A DNA stretch of 64,000 nucleotides from Siphonodentalium dalli (GCA_032622095.1 CP136069.1:39966194-40030193), one strand, 5' to 3'. Counted from the first letter of the stretch, positions 25,701 through 35,639 are shown. Numbers and translations are program-made. The notes: generated from the sequence alone by a model not told the origin.

Positions 25701-28700
25701 TTAAATAACCTGTGGGGGTTTCAATTTTGTGTGCACGGGCACCCACTGTAGTACATATTTTGATTACACATCCCTGGACATGGAGTATCTTAGTTAGTTA
25801 CACTGTCATGAAGATCAAAGACATCTGCCGACACAGCTGTGCATTTTGATGCAACAACATTGTTTTGTACCGACTTGATATGCCGTGTTATCATAATATT
25901 ATTCAATCATATATACCGGTATGTAACATGTCCCAAACAGTTCACTTTGACTGAGGTGTGTTAACCCTTGATATCCTAGCATTTTGCTACATGTATCTAA
26001 TTATATGTTGGTGTTTAAGCATAGCACTGTCTGTTTATGGTTAACCGGTCATGCAATTTTCATGACCGCTCACGGCTGTGGTGAACTGTTGACCGGTTAA
26101 CCGTTTCAGCCATAAGTACATGTAAAATGTCTTTTGTAGTTCATATGTCATATTTGGTTTTCAACACTCTTTTAGTGAAACAAATAACAAACTCTCAAAT
26201 TTTATTTTGTAAGTTGGATCGAAGTCTGGAACACTGAATACGTATTTAACCATGCAATACAGATACCATTTGAAACATGAATATTACACCTATAGGTACA
26301 GCAATGCCCTAAGTAATCGACTGTGGTTCTGCAGAATTATGGGTAATTTTTCAGGATTTAGTCGGAAAGCTCTCAGTGAGAGCTTTCCGATGAATGGCAA
26401 CAAGCCACATTTCCCGACTAAATCCTGAAAAATTACCCATAATTCTGCTGTGGATAAGGAGTCGATTATTTAGGGCATTACTGCACCTATGGAATAATTC
26501 CCATGATTTATTGTACAAACCTCTGCTCCGCCGACTCGAGAGGCATCTTTTGAATCTTTCTCTTTGCTGAACGTTCTCCATTCAGATCCGACATCTATCA
26601 CTCTAAGGAATATAATTACAAATTCAATCTCTTTAGAAAGAACTTCAAATTCAATAAACCATCACATCAATCACTTTAAAAGAAAAAAAAATCAAATTTA
26701 ATAGACATGGATCTGTGAGATTTCTTGTTCTTTTATAGTTTTCAACTAAGTTTATACATATATCCATCTGTCATGTTCTGTGACAAGCAGGTGCTAATAC
26801 ACTGAACTTTATTTTGCTATATGCAAAAATACAATTTAAGATCTTGTTATACAATCTGTTTGACCAAAGCTCATTGAACAATATTTAAAAGATTGAAGTA
26901 TTGACATCAATATTAAAAAGGTCAGTGATGAACGGTGTTCACGCTGGGCCGAAAAAAATCTTCTAGTCAAAAGTTTGGCCAAATTAAATCCTCATTGTCT
27001 GGGCTCACAATTAATGACTAAATTTGTTTTTTAATTTCAAACTTAATTTGTTACCTGAAATGTGCAAACATGCGACCAACACTGTACTATAATTATAATA
27101 ACATAAATCGGCTTAAACAAGTGCAATAACTCTATGTCCTGTAATGCTATGATGTTAGACCGCCGAATTTGTTTTGTCGCCTAATTTTGGCACTGTCGAT
27201 CGATTCAACGCGTTTGAATTTGATTTCCGTCTCCATTTAGGTAAAAAATAAGTTTGGCCAAATTAATCATTTTTTTGCCATTTTCAAAACAAATTGGCCA
27301 TTGGCTATAATGACAGCGTGAACGCTGATGATGAAGTCTGACATGGTATTATTCCACATTTATATGCAATTATATACCTGGTGTATTACTTTTTAAGGGA
27401 TCCCTTTGAAATAACGAGAGGCCGATCATGATCGGCAGATGTTTAACCCATACCTTGGCGATAGTGATCAGCTATTTTCAGTTTGAACGCGAATGGATAA
27501 ATCCATAAGCCATAGTCTTGTCAAGATACATCCTAAGTATTGATGAGTAGAAAGAAGAACATTCTGCAGAATAGAATCTGCACACAGGTATGAACAGATA
27601 GAATCAAGATTATCCAAGCAAGAAAAGAATCTGCACACAGGTATTATTAAACATGTTTTAATCAAGATTATCCAAGCAAGAGGATCAAGAATATCCAAGC
27701 AAGACAAGAATCTTCACATATGTATGAACAGGTAGGATCAGGATTATCCAAGCATGACAAGAATCTGCACACAGGTATTAACATGTAGAATCAAGAATAT
27801 CCAAGCAAGGGGATCAAGAATATTCAAGCAAGACAAGAATCTGCACACAGGTATTAACATGTAGAATCAAGAATATCCAAGCAAGAGGATCAAGAATATC
27901 CAAACAAGACAAGAATCTGCACACAGGTATTAACATGTAGAATCAAGAATATCCAAGCAAGAGTGATCAAGTGTTCTCTGCAAAATATCCTTATAGATCT
28001 CAGTTGTGCAGCTTTCTCTGGTAGTTACATGTTAGGTTGTGATGTGTTGGGTCTGATAACAGATGCCTAAATAGCCTTTGCATTGAAAGTGGCTGACTGG
28101 CTGGCTCTTGTGATAACAAACAAATCATTCTCTACATGGCAGATGACATGAAGTGATTAAAAACATGTCACTTTGTTTCAATTATCAACAGGCAATCAAC
28201 AGTGTTCTAAAATCTGACCCATGTCTCATTAATTTTCCCAAATGGCAGTTAGTTTAGAAAATTCCAGAGAGGATATACATATAAAATCAGAAGTTATGGA
28301 ATTCTCTTTAAATTTAAATTGATCAAATAACTGAACCCCAGTTGCATAAAGACACTTGATTCTCAAGATTAGCTAATTGATTTTAGCAATGTTCTAAAGC
28401 CCATTTGGTAACTTAACCTACAAAACCCTTTATTAAACAGCATGTGTTGTGTATTGTTGAAACTTTTTTTTAAATTAGATACCATAGCTTTTATCTGCAC
28501 ATTGGCATAAGAGACATCAGAAAATAATATAGCCATATTAATAGTAGTCCAAAGGCATGGGATGGAATTGGTGAATATGGCTCCAAACAAATTCACCAGT
28601 ACATGACAATATTTTGACCGATTTAAACCAAATTTGGTGTGCTGACTCAGGGTACCCTTGGCGGAGTTATAATAGTGTTAGTTTTAAAAATTGTGTTATT

Positions 28701-31700
28701 TAAAAAAAAAATTTTTTTTTAATTATTTAAAAAAAAAAAAAATATTATTTGGTTTTGTCATTTATTTAATTATTTTATTTTGTTTTTGTTTTGTTAGATT
28801 GAGCAAAGAATTATTTATTTTTTTTAAGAGTGAATATTATTTCGAAAAAGGGCCATAACTCAGTTAAAAATAGTCGGATCAAACCCATATTCGAACTCGA
28901 TCTGTCTTTTATGCTGAGAAATTCATATAAAAAATTTGGTTCCGATCAGATATAAAATGTTCGAGTTATCGCACCATGCGTAAAGTGTCTACAGACAGAC
29001 AGACAGCCAGCCAGACGGACTAACGACGAGTGGTCAATCCGGACAACGACACTATGTTTACCATACTATGGTATGGGTAAACATAAAAAGGAGTTTTATC
29101 AGGCAGTCAGACCAAAAATCATCATTTTCAAATAAACACAAAACAGTACACCCCTTTTATAATAAAACTTTGATGTATGATACCCTGGTTTAACAGGGTT
29201 TAAAGGAAAAAATATTGTTGGCTTTGTACAATAATGTACATGTAAACAAACTCAATTGAGTAGGTCACTTCAAATTTTATAAGAACAATGTCCTTCACCG
29301 AATGCTTATAATCAGGCTTGCTAACCACCTACCTGTCTCCAACAACTGTCCCACAATCTGGACATATCATGTCACCTGCATGGTGATCTTCAACCAAAAC
29401 AGCATCCGGGTGGTATGGACATGTGACCAGTGCTACCTGTCTACAAAACGAGATGAAATGAGATTTATTTTGGAGTATCCAGCTATGAATGACAGAGAAT
29501 TGTTGTTGGTATGTAATAGACACCATTTCATAGCTTAGGCCTAAACAAATAATACCTTTGTTTCCGCTAACGAGCTAAAAAAAATTAGGGTAGGTAGGTA
29601 GGCTTAACTTTTTTTTTTTTGTTAACTTTTTTTTTTTCAGTATCTTTAAAAATAACTGTATAATACTTGTCAATAACCCAAACTATGCACTTCTTAGCCC
29701 CAATCAGGTTAACCCAGATGACAGAGGAACTAGAAACTCCAATTCAATCTTACATATGCTTTAATATTTACATATATACTAGTCTATATACTAAGATAGT
29801 CTTTGATAATCCTAATATTTCCTATATGGTCTGGCGACAACTGGAGGCCTGATCGGAGGAATGTTTGGGAAGGGTGACCCCCTGATGATGGTGGGGGTTC
29901 TTCCCCTGGAAAAATTTTGAAAATCCATTGCATTTAGATCTAATCTAAGGCTCTTTGAGTCAGTATTTTGAATTTTACAGAGAGGGTCAATTTTATCAAG
30001 TTTCTCAAGCATAACTTTGGAACTTTTTATATATGTATGGATTGGAAATGCTTATAAGTTATTGTCAGATATCTTTTGGTTCTATGGATTATGCTTATCG
30101 GAAGCCTTATCCTGCTTGAAATTAGACTTGCCATCATCACTCTAATTCATAAATAGGCTATTTTATAAAATTCAAGTGAGACACATACCGTACATAATAT
30201 ACTACATGTACATGTAATACAGAAATCCTACATGTACATGTAGTACAGAAACAATGTACATGTATTAAGATAGTAATGACTATATATGGTACTAATCTCT
30301 ATGTTAATTTTTCATTTGGTATTATGAGATCCCACTTGATAAGCAGGTTGATTTGATCAAATTGTTAATGTTCCTGTGCTGTAATTGATTGAAATACTGA
30401 AGTCTGAACGCTGAATGATAACATACCGTACCTGAACTCAAATTATTTGAAGTTTTCACAGATGAAAGCTAAATAAAGCCAAACATACTTTACAGTATGA
30501 TTCCAACTGTTAAACTTAAATCTTTTTGTAAACTTAAATTTCTTATGTCAATATATATAAATATATAAATGTTTTTCATCTTGTTATGATATGAATTGGG
30601 ACCTAAATTAAAAAAAAAAAAATTTAAATAAAATTTTTTTATTTTTTTTTTTGGTCCTTTTTGCAATGGCAATAAAAAGTTTAGGGTCGGCGGTTTAAAA
30701 TAGGGTCGGTCGGGTTAGCGGAAACAAACGTATTTTTTGTTTAGGCCTTATTTGTAATGAATGCCAAATGACCAAGAAAGCCTGCAAATAATGTGTCTGT
30801 CATTTGCAGAATGAGGTCCCCACAGGGTGAATTTAGTGATGCTATCCCGCAAGACAGGCTAGCATCACAAAATTCACCCTATGGAACCTCATTCTGCTTA
30901 GGCCTCAACTGCTATGGGTGACCTAGGATCAGATTGAAGTTCCCCAGTTGAAGTTGGTGATGTTCACCCATTATATAGTCACCTCGATTGTGCATTTTAT
31001 CTTCTACAAATTAGGGGATATAGAAACTTCCCAAAAGGGAAAAAGTAACTAAAACAATGTTAATATAAGACTATAGATACTTCCCAGAAGATAAGGCCTA
31101 AGCAGAATGAGGTTCCCAGAGGGTGAATTTGTTAAAGCCGACTCTGCAGAATAATATCACTAAATCCACCCTCTGGGTACCTTATTCTGCAAATGACACA
31201 CACACTATTTTCAGGCTAGGGTATCATCATAATCCCCTGGTAGACCTGGTCACAAAGTGAGTACCTACATGTAAGTGTGCCTGTCATTTGCAGAATGAGG
31301 TACCCAGAGGGTGAGTTTAGTGACGCTATCCCGCATTGCAGGCTAGCATCACTAAATTCACCCTCGGGAGACCTCATTCTGCTTAGGCCTCATCTGCTCT
31401 GGAAAGTTTATTTATTTTCAAATTTCTACAGAAACTTCTTCACATAGTTTCTGTTTCTTTTTTAGTTTAGTTTGGATGCACACCCTTAACAGGTTCCCCA
31501 AATTAGACATGTCCCCAAAATATATTGGGAAAAGATCTATCTATAAAACATGATATTATATAATTATTCCTGATTATTCAATTATTTATCGCCCACAGGG
31601 AGCTAATAAACGTTACATGTATACATGGGTGCATATTAGAAGCACACACTCTAAAATATTTCATTTTTATAGCTATTACAAATCTCTATTTGGCGTATTT

Positions 31701-33973
31701 GCTCATTTTGATGAGTAAACATGTACTATTATGATATTGTATGTATATTCTAGTCCACTCTTTACATGATCTGCCCTCCCAAATTTCTCAATTAAATTCT
31801 GTCAGATTAAACTTGGAAGATTCTTTCGACTTTCATGAATGCTGATCTCAAAATTTTTTAAATCGTGAAAATAACAAAATTGATAGAATTAATGCATGTT
31901 AGCATGTACATACATGTAATAAATAAGAGCATATCAATAACTATTAAAATGGTCTAGCTTTTCCTGGCTACAACTATGAAAACAATTTGCATATAAACCT
32001 ACATGTACTTGTACTTTCTAGAGAGTTAATAGTACATGTGTCCAAAATGTTTGAGATGTGAGGTGGTAATGGTTGTTATTATTGTTGCTGTAACAGTTAT
32101 TTTCCAGCAAATACTAGTATAAGTGATTGGTGGAGTTTATCAGCTTTTATAACACTGTTGTTATACACTTGTACATGTAATATTAACTATATAGCAGAAG
32201 TACCATGGGAGAGAGAACTTAACTTTCTCTGAAACTATTGTCTAAAATTATCTATTAGGATAATACAAATGTTGAGCTTTCCATGGGCACATATCGGTAG
32301 GCAGGGTTTCTGCTAGGGGTTGGGGAATGTGGCCGTATTTGAGAAGCACATACATGTACCAGGTGCCCTGTCAGGAGAAAATTTCCTTGCACTTGAGACA
32401 ACAAGCAGGAACATTCAAGCTTCGTATAGAAACCAAATTAAAACAGATTGTCTTTCTTAGATCTCAAGTTAATGAACCAAAAGCATGTAAGCACAACAGT
32501 ACAGAATGGCTACAACAACTTTTATTTAAACAGTAGCAATATTAAAAGCCGACTTCAAAGACTACTGCGGTTGGCAAAAGACACATTGTCACAATGTCTA
32601 GCAGTAACAGATGTTACGTTATGAGATGAGCATACATGTGCTATACACATGTTCTGCATGCCTGGTTTCTTTGTATTTTGTTCAGAGTACCGATCAAAAC
32701 AAATTGTTGTTGAATCAAAAGCCATTCCTCAGGCGGAGATGACATTATGCTGGATTTGTATAATGGATAATTTTATATTCATTGGATAGGGAATAAATAC
32801 ATGATTTTGAGGGGAATTAATGGGTCAAAAAGTTGGGACTTATTGACAGTAATCTACCGTAAATTAAAATGCGAGAGGCTGACTACTACTAAATATTCGC
32901 CCGAAAAAGTGTTACACAGGATAGTGTAGACAACTGTACATGTGGTCCATGCTGCTGATCACATCATACTCAGGCACAAAGTTTAGGATTCCTTGCAATC
33001 TGTTTAATCATCTGTGTCTGTGATCGCTCGTCTTGTGTAGAAATGGGACGCTCAGCTATGTCTGTGGCTATTTTGTGAACTATATCAAGCAAAGGTTGGT
33101 GAGGGGAATGAGGCCGCTGGACGGCCGGCCTGCCGTAGTAGTGGAAACCCTGGTAGGTCCCCAACTCTAGCATAATATGAAAGCTGAAATACATCACCAC
33201 AACAAGTTAGAATATAATATTCTGACATAAACAATGCCAGAGGGAGTGTGGCAACAGGTTAGCCACATGAATAGTCATACTCAGACCATTATGGTATTCC
33301 GCGTTCTTACATTAAGCAGCGAATAATTCTGGATGAAAATTTTTTGTTGGAAAATCCAAGTCGGTCGGCAACCGGAAACAACTTTAGGTGTTTTTTTGTT
33401 TTTGGCCTAAGCACAGCATATTTTAATTTAATATTTTTAGACTTTATAGCATTGTGTCCATCTACTAGTATAACTTAAGTTTAACTACAGTACATGTGAT
33501 GATGTATATATATAGATACATAGATCTACTGGTATATGAGTATGAGTTTATGACAACATTTTGTCTGTCATTTTACTCATTTACATTTAGAATTGTTATT
33601 ATCGATTCAATATCAATCATCATTTCAATTTAAATTCATTGAATCATTCAATAACTCCATGGTGAACTGAGTCTGAAACTCTGAATGGTTAATTCATTTA
33701 TAATATAAGTTATATAAATTGTTGAATGTTGATCATGATTCAAATCAATGCATCATGCCATTTGATTTATCAATTTTATGCCTAAATTAATTGTGATTCA
33801 CTGATTGATGAATGATGTACTATACTAATGATGATGCAATATTATTTCATGTTTTTTATTGTTAGTGCACGCATTGATTACATAAAACATAATGAATAAT
33901 TATGACGTGTTATGCTGTCCGTTTGTGTATCTTTGTCTTCAATTCACCTTTTACTTGTTGAACTTGAAGCCAT
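16623..33973 (-). CDS. GTF2B: Transcription initiation factor IIB (TFIIB), complete gene, 10 coding exons
   Basis: TFIIB bridges TBP on the promoter to RNA polymerase II in the nucleus and helps set the transcription start. Joining 33973..33948, 29440..29333, 26602..26521, 25088..24987, 24221..24135, 22303..22174, 20773..20664, 18894..18800, 17508..17432 and 16756..16623 gives 951 nt, i.e. 316 codons plus stop, the same length as human TFIIB. Every junction is GT..AG and keeps phase. The zinc ribbon has ligands C16, H19, C35 and C38 (CPYHPDAV...MICPDCG). The B-reader/linker DVGSEWRTF is at 48-56. Two cyclin folds follow, with [20 protein letters not shown] near 164-183 and [20 protein letters not shown] near 249-268. 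The ATG is in good context (A at -3, G at +4). Some positions depart from the usual pattern, for example KMICDRG before the LFKQV helix. Introns are full of transposons, but no exon is broken. Identification is secure; whether it is the only TFIIB copy cannot be seen here. Confidence 0.96.
16774..17085. repeat. Minisatellite, ~43-bp period, GTF2B intron 9
   Basis: Seven to eight units share AACGATAGATACCGTAATAT and ACAGAAACACACC. It begins 18 nt upstream of the last TFIIB exon's acceptor. Confidence 0.8.
17432..17508 (-). CDS. GTF2B: GTF2B exon 9
   Basis: It encodes [20 protein letters not shown] and KKSQK. The acceptor is CTCTTCCAG and the donor is GTACTT. A TTAA element (17543-18000) ends 34 nt upstream of this acceptor. 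Confidence 0.97.
17543..18000. mobile_element. Two-hairpin TTAA element (A3 subtype)
   Basis: TTAA at 17543 and 17997. Ends CCCTTTCAGTGCCAGG and CCTGGCACTGAAAGGG. One hairpin of the shared AATGCATTCTC core remains; the rest of the interior is long and A/T-rich. Confidence 0.88.
18188..18439. mobile_element. 'GAATGAGG' family with 8-bp target duplication
   Basis: Inverted ends CAAGCCTTGAAATAGTGTGT; GGTGAGAG is duplicated at 18180-18187 and 18440-18447. Two adjacent hairpins. This copy defines the family's true edges. Confidence 0.88.
18450..18765. repeat. GGGGCATTATGG repeat variant
   Basis: GGGGCATTATGGTTGGACCGG and a run of ACGGACAGACAC near 18700, relative of the GGGGCATAACTC elements. 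Confidence 0.65.
18800..18894 (-). CDS. GTF2B: GTF2B exon 8 (second cyclin fold)
   Basis: It encodes [20 protein letters not shown] through MDLVA plus two bases of Gly247. The acceptor is ACATTTTAG and the donor is GTAAGT. Confidence 0.96.
18905..19445. repeat. Dispersed repeat, intact copy of the 8830 repeat
   Basis: Shares long stretches with 8840-9050 and 9945-10130 in the same order without the insertion. Confidence 0.65.
19450..20450. other. GTF2B intron 7, no gene seen
   Basis: Only a SINE-like tail near 20190-20310 (GAGCACAATGGTGGATTAAG then an ATT-rich end) stands out. Opposite-strand open frames at 19807-20032 overlap each other without features. Confidence 0.5.
20455..20560. repeat. 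Hairpin with A/T tracts
   Basis: GGAGCATTTTTTTTTTTTC at 20456 pairs with GAAAAAAAAAAATGCTCT near 20536. Short palindromic repeat. Confidence 0.6.
20664..20773 (-). CDS. GTF2B: GTF2B exon 7
   Basis: Completes Glu179 and encodes [20 protein letters not shown] through TTGDFM. The acceptor is ATTTTTACAG and the donor is GTAAAT. Confidence 0.97.
20855..21036. mobile_element. 182-bp palindromic MITE
   Basis: TACTCTCACCTGCCGAATAA faces TTATTTGGCAGGTGAGAGTA. It is 81 nt upstream of the GTF2B exon 7 acceptor. Confidence 0.75.
21222..21475. mobile_element. 'GAATGAGG' family, one hairpin plus middle segment
   Basis: Hairpin 21250-21345, then GAGACCTAGAATCAGATTGA and ATTAGGGGATATAGAAAC typical of the middle. 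Confidence 0.82.
21627..21979. repeat. 29-bp minisatellite, GTF2B intron 6
   Basis: About twelve near-identical units containing GGATGAATCAGGTTACCTTC then CCTGTGTGT. Very homogeneous, so recently expanded. Confidence 0.95.
21985..22070 (-). repeat. tRNA-like SINE head
   Basis: On the minus strand TGACTCAGTTGGTAATGC resembles an A box and GTTCAAATCCC a B box. No proper cloverleaf, so it is a SINE or pseudo-tRNA rather than a working tRNA. Confidence 0.6.
22174..22303 (-). CDS. GTF2B: GTF2B exon 6 (first cyclin fold core)
   Basis: It encodes [20 protein letters not shown] and [17 protein letters not shown] plus one base. The acceptor is TTTTTCAG and the donor is GTTTGT. It contains the most conserved stretch of the family. 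Confidence 0.97.
22571..23438. mobile_element. hAT-like element, GGTGCCATGATT ends
   Basis: Left GGGTGCCATGATTAATCG, right AATCGTGGCACC; ATTCTTAT occurs on both sides (22563-22570, 23439-23446). ATCGATTA words crowd both ends. No coding remnant. Confidence 0.65.
23654..24060. mobile_element. 'GAATGAGG' family, full two-hairpin copy
   Basis: Ends CAAGCCTTCAAAGAGTGTGT and TATTTCAAGGCTTG; hairpins at 23686-23775 and 23940-24030. Confidence 0.88.
24135..24221 (-). CDS. GTF2B: GTF2B exon 5 (start of first cyclin fold)
   Basis: Twenty-nine codons, [20 protein letters not shown] to PKMIC. The acceptor is TTTCAG and the donor is GTAAGT. The end reads KMIC where most animal TFIIBs have a different, more acidic ending before DR. 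Confidence 0.95.
24290..24665 (-). repeat. tRNA-Leu-like SINE-type repeat
   Basis: The minus strand of 24468-24550 reads CCCCATAGCTGAGGTAGTTG (A box) then about 50 nt later a decayed GGTTCGAACCC-like B box. Flanks on both sides match 39856-40395. Confidence 0.65.
24776..24836. mobile_element. 'GAATGAGG' family, single arm fragment
   Basis: TCACCCTCTGGGAACCTCAT and CTCAGGCTTGAC only; the other arm is missing. Confidence 0.7.
24987..25088 (-). CDS. GTF2B: GTF2B exon 4
   Basis: Thirty-four codons, [20 protein letters not shown] to YSNRRT, form the flexible link between linker and first cyclin fold. The acceptor is ATTTTCAG and the donor is GTAAGT, both strong. Phase is 0/0. Confidence 0.96.
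25100..26290. other. GTF2B intron 3, no gene seen
   Basis: A/T-rich. A 72-codon plus-strand frame at 25468 lacks splice sites and domains. A short hairpin around GACCGGTTAACCG lies near 26040-26105. Confidence 0.5.
26299..26483. mobile_element. Perfect-palindrome CAGTAATGC element
   Basis: Inverted halves meet near 26373 (GAAAGCTCTCAGTGAGAGCT). Arms contain GATTTAGTCGGAAA and TTATGGGTAATTTTTCAGG. Ends 37 nt from the exon 3 donor. Confidence 0.88.
26521..26602 (-). CDS. GTF2B: GTF2B exon 3 (B-reader/linker)
   Basis: It encodes [20 protein letters not shown] to GGAE. The segment binds near the polymerase active centre in known TFIIB structures. The acceptor is TTCCTTAG and the donor is GTTTGT. 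A palindromic transposon ends 37 nt past the donor. Confidence 0.96.
26930..27320. other. GTF2B intron 2 stretch with TTGGCCAAATT repeats
   Basis: AGTTTGGCCAAATTAA occurs at 26970 and 27250 with related words between; possibly an old element. No gene seen. Confidence 0.4.
27580..27975. repeat. Composite minisatellite, GTF2B intron 2
   Basis: AATCAAGAATATCCAAGCAA and CAAGAATCTGCACACAGGTA alternate; about five higher-order units of 75-95 bp, increasingly similar to the right. Confidence 0.88.
28845..29090. repeat. GGGCCATAACTC repeat element
   Basis: GGGCCATAACTCAG..., a run of CAGACAGACAGCC, and a terminal hairpin GTTTACCATACTATGG / inverse. Confidence 0.75.
29333..29440 (-). CDS. GTF2B: GTF2B exon 2 (zinc ribbon)
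   Basis: It encodes [14 protein letters not shown] through VVGD, containing all four zinc ligands (C-x2-H...C-x2-C). The acceptor is TTCTGTAG and the donor is GTAGGT. A TFIIB-type ribbon with the acidic VED stretch between the ligand pairs is diagnostic. Confidence 0.97.
29535..30750. mobile_element. Element with TTAGGCCTAAACAAA ends, GTF2B intron 1
   Basis: Left TTAGGCCTAAACAAA then TTTGTTTCCGCTAAC; right GTTAGCGGAAACAAA then TTTGTTTAGGCCTTA. Interior A/T-rich with a GGTAGGTAGGTAGG run; no transposase seen. Confidence 0.65.
30205..30265. repeat. TACATGTACATGTA short repeats
   Basis: ACATGTACATGTAGTACAGA type units repeat two to three times. Confidence 0.75.
30778..31220. mobile_element. 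'GAATGAGG' family, full two-hairpin copy
   Basis: Hairpins at 30808-30898 and 31100-31192 with the standard middle segment. Confidence 0.88.
31272..31480. mobile_element. 'GAATGAGG' family, one hairpin
   Basis: Hairpin 31292-31383, then the AAATTTCTACAGAAACTTCT segment of the other subtype. Confidence 0.82.
31480..32960. other. GTF2B intron 1, no gene established
   Basis: A/T-rich with several TACATGTA words. A 69-codon frame at 32327-32536 ([20 protein letters not shown]) is unusual in composition but has no family match I recognise. Confidence 0.45.
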
Positions 33974-34555
33974 TCTCACAGCACGACAAACAATCGCCGA
34001 ATGACGAATAAACGCAAAAGAGCTCTTTTTATAGACAAAGATAGTTGGTGTAAAAATACTAACTTGGACGTGGAAATAATAAAAAATAAATATAAGTGAA
34101 AAAAGTGGACAAGACATAGAAACTAAATCAGCTATACGACTTGTAATAACATATAAATTGTTACTTATAAAGAACCAGTTTTGTCTTTAAAAACCCGGTT
34201 AAAACGCATAAACCGATGGGAATCATTCCACCTGTTGAACGAATATTTTCCGGAAATTATATTCGTTCTTGAAGTCGTACAGGAGTATTTCGTACCAAGT
34301 CCCATCGAACATTTCAGGTCTGTGTATAAATTTAAATAAAACCTTATTTTAAGAAAATGTGTTAAAATTATTTATAGAAATATATCCTTGCGATTTCTCC
34401 CATTTCCACGTCAACGTGTCACGTGTATATTTTAAGTTACCTAATTTCGATGGATGTGGGGCTTCAGCCTCAGGATTCCATTGTGTATCAAAGGAAAGCT
34501 CAATACCTGGCTTGAAATTTTCCTGACACAGAGGCAAATGCTTTTCCTGTCCCAT
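32970..34555 (-). CDS. Candidate two-exon small gene enclosing GTF2B exon 1
   Basis: Exon A (34555..34441) starts MGQEKHLPLCQENFKPGIEL and ends with donor GTAACT in phase 1. Exon B (33166..32970) begins after TATGCTAG and continues [14 protein letters not shown] to IARNPKLCA with stop TGA. The join gives 103 codons in one frame. Both parts look like biased, non-repeat protein sequence, hydrophilic, with no signal peptide or membrane segment. I do not recognise the family. The intron contains the first TFIIB exon on the same strand, so this would be an overlapping gene, or the exons may belong to different transcripts. A second in-phase donor (GTATTG, after KP near residue 16) gives a shorter version. 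Moderate to low confidence. Confidence 0.4.
33948..33973 (-). CDS. GTF2B: GTF2B coding exon 1
   Basis: This short first coding exon encodes MASSSTSK plus two bases of Arg9, followed by donor GTGAAT. It matches the short serine-rich N-terminus of animal TFIIB and its phase (2) fits the acceptor TGTAG|A of exon 2. It is only 26 nt, so it rests on phase, start context and N-terminal resemblance. Confidence 0.85.
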
Positions 34556-34584
34556 GTCAATGACCTACCAAATTGCGTGATGAG

Positions 34585-34645
34585 GAGGAAGTCGGTAGCC
34601 GAGATGTAGCATACTGGTCTCTCGTGCTAGTGCCAGCTACTGAGC
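34585..34645 (+). repeat. tRNA-like fragment
   Basis: GTCGGTAGCCGAGATGTAGC and GTCTCTCGTGCTAG resemble the minus strand of 38282-38350. SINE-like head without a clear B box. Confidence 0.5.
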
Positions 34646-34775
34646 TAGTATCTGTATCTGTAGTGGGTTCAGTGCAGTAACCAATTCTGGTTTTAGGCGC
34701 ACTGGGTGGAGGATGATGTTGGTTCCGTCGAGGACTCTGATGGTGCTGTGTCCTCAGGTGTACCGGGGATCGCAA

Positions 34776-35005
34776 CATGCTCAGGGTATTCCGACAAAAA
34801 TCAGAAGTCGCTCAGATACCGGTACCAAGTTTGTCAAGCTGAAAAGTCTCATTCGAGATCACTGAATAAATATTCAAATACAAAATGCCGACTTCCCCCA
34901 TTACAACATTTATCCAGATATGATGTTGTGGGTGCAGTACACTGTCCGATCAAGCGTCGATATTAATGGCTGACCCGTGTACATTCCACGGTGTGCTACT
35001 CAGGA
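34776..35005. repeat. Left copy of a ~230-bp inverted repeat
   Basis: GGGTATTCCGACAAAAATCA and AAAATGCCGACTTCCCCCAT are found inverted at 35985-36190. The pair flanks the palindrome array and the LINE fragment. Confidence 0.8.
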
Positions 35006-35149
35006 TCGAGTCACGACAGGGCCGTTATAAAGTTACTCGGTTGTGCCGTCGTGGCACCACCTGGACAAGTGCATTGTATAATTGGAAGGCACTGCACTAG
35101 ACATATCTACAGCTATATGGGAGGCCAAAATGTTCACATTTAATAGTTA

Positions 35150-35412
35150 ATTACGCTTAGGCACAATACATTAAGCCATTAATGCCATTACGCTTAAGCA
35201 TAATTGCCTCACTCACAACTCCATTACGCTTAAGCATAATGCCATTACGCTTAAGCATAATACAATTTCCATTACACTTAAGCGTAATGCCATGGGAATT
35301 ATGCTTAAGCGTAATAGCATTACACTTTAATAAGCATAATGGCATTATGCTTAAGCGTAATTCCATTACGCTTAAGCGTAAAGGAAATCTGAATTACGCT
35401 GAAGCGTAATTG
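35150..35412. repeat. Array of ATTACGCTTAAGCGTAAT palindromes
   Basis: Ten or so CTTAAG-centred 16-18-bp palindromes, irregularly spaced. Because each unit is self-inverse, the array folds many ways and gives mirror open frames on both strands that are not genes. Confidence 0.9.
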
Positions 35413-35639
35413 GCTATTAAATGTGAATTTGGCCTCCCATACAGATACAGATACAGAGGCAATACGTTGACGACTATTTACTATATCGCCAAATAAAAAC
35501 ATACAACGATCATATATAGAGAAACTAGAGGTATGGGCAGAAAAGTAGGGCATGCGATTCAACTCAAAGATGACTGCTACATCATGAGCAAAACAACATC
35601 ATTCACATACCAGCTGCCTACTAGAAGAACTTGAAGTAG

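Noticed and set aside
26351-26581. 76-codon frame over GTF2B exon 3
   Set aside because: Wrong frame over the exon and a palindromic element; the TFIIB frame is the real one.
34349-34440. Reading the 34555 exon straight through to NTFS as one 68-residue protein
   Set aside because: The part after SKL has lost its coding look, and a good donor GTAACT sits at that point.
35157-35562. Paired open frames on both strands with SVMPLRLSI / LKRNGIMLKRN repeats
   Set aside because: They are translations of the ATTACGCTTAAGCGTAAT array; self-inverse units give mirror frames.
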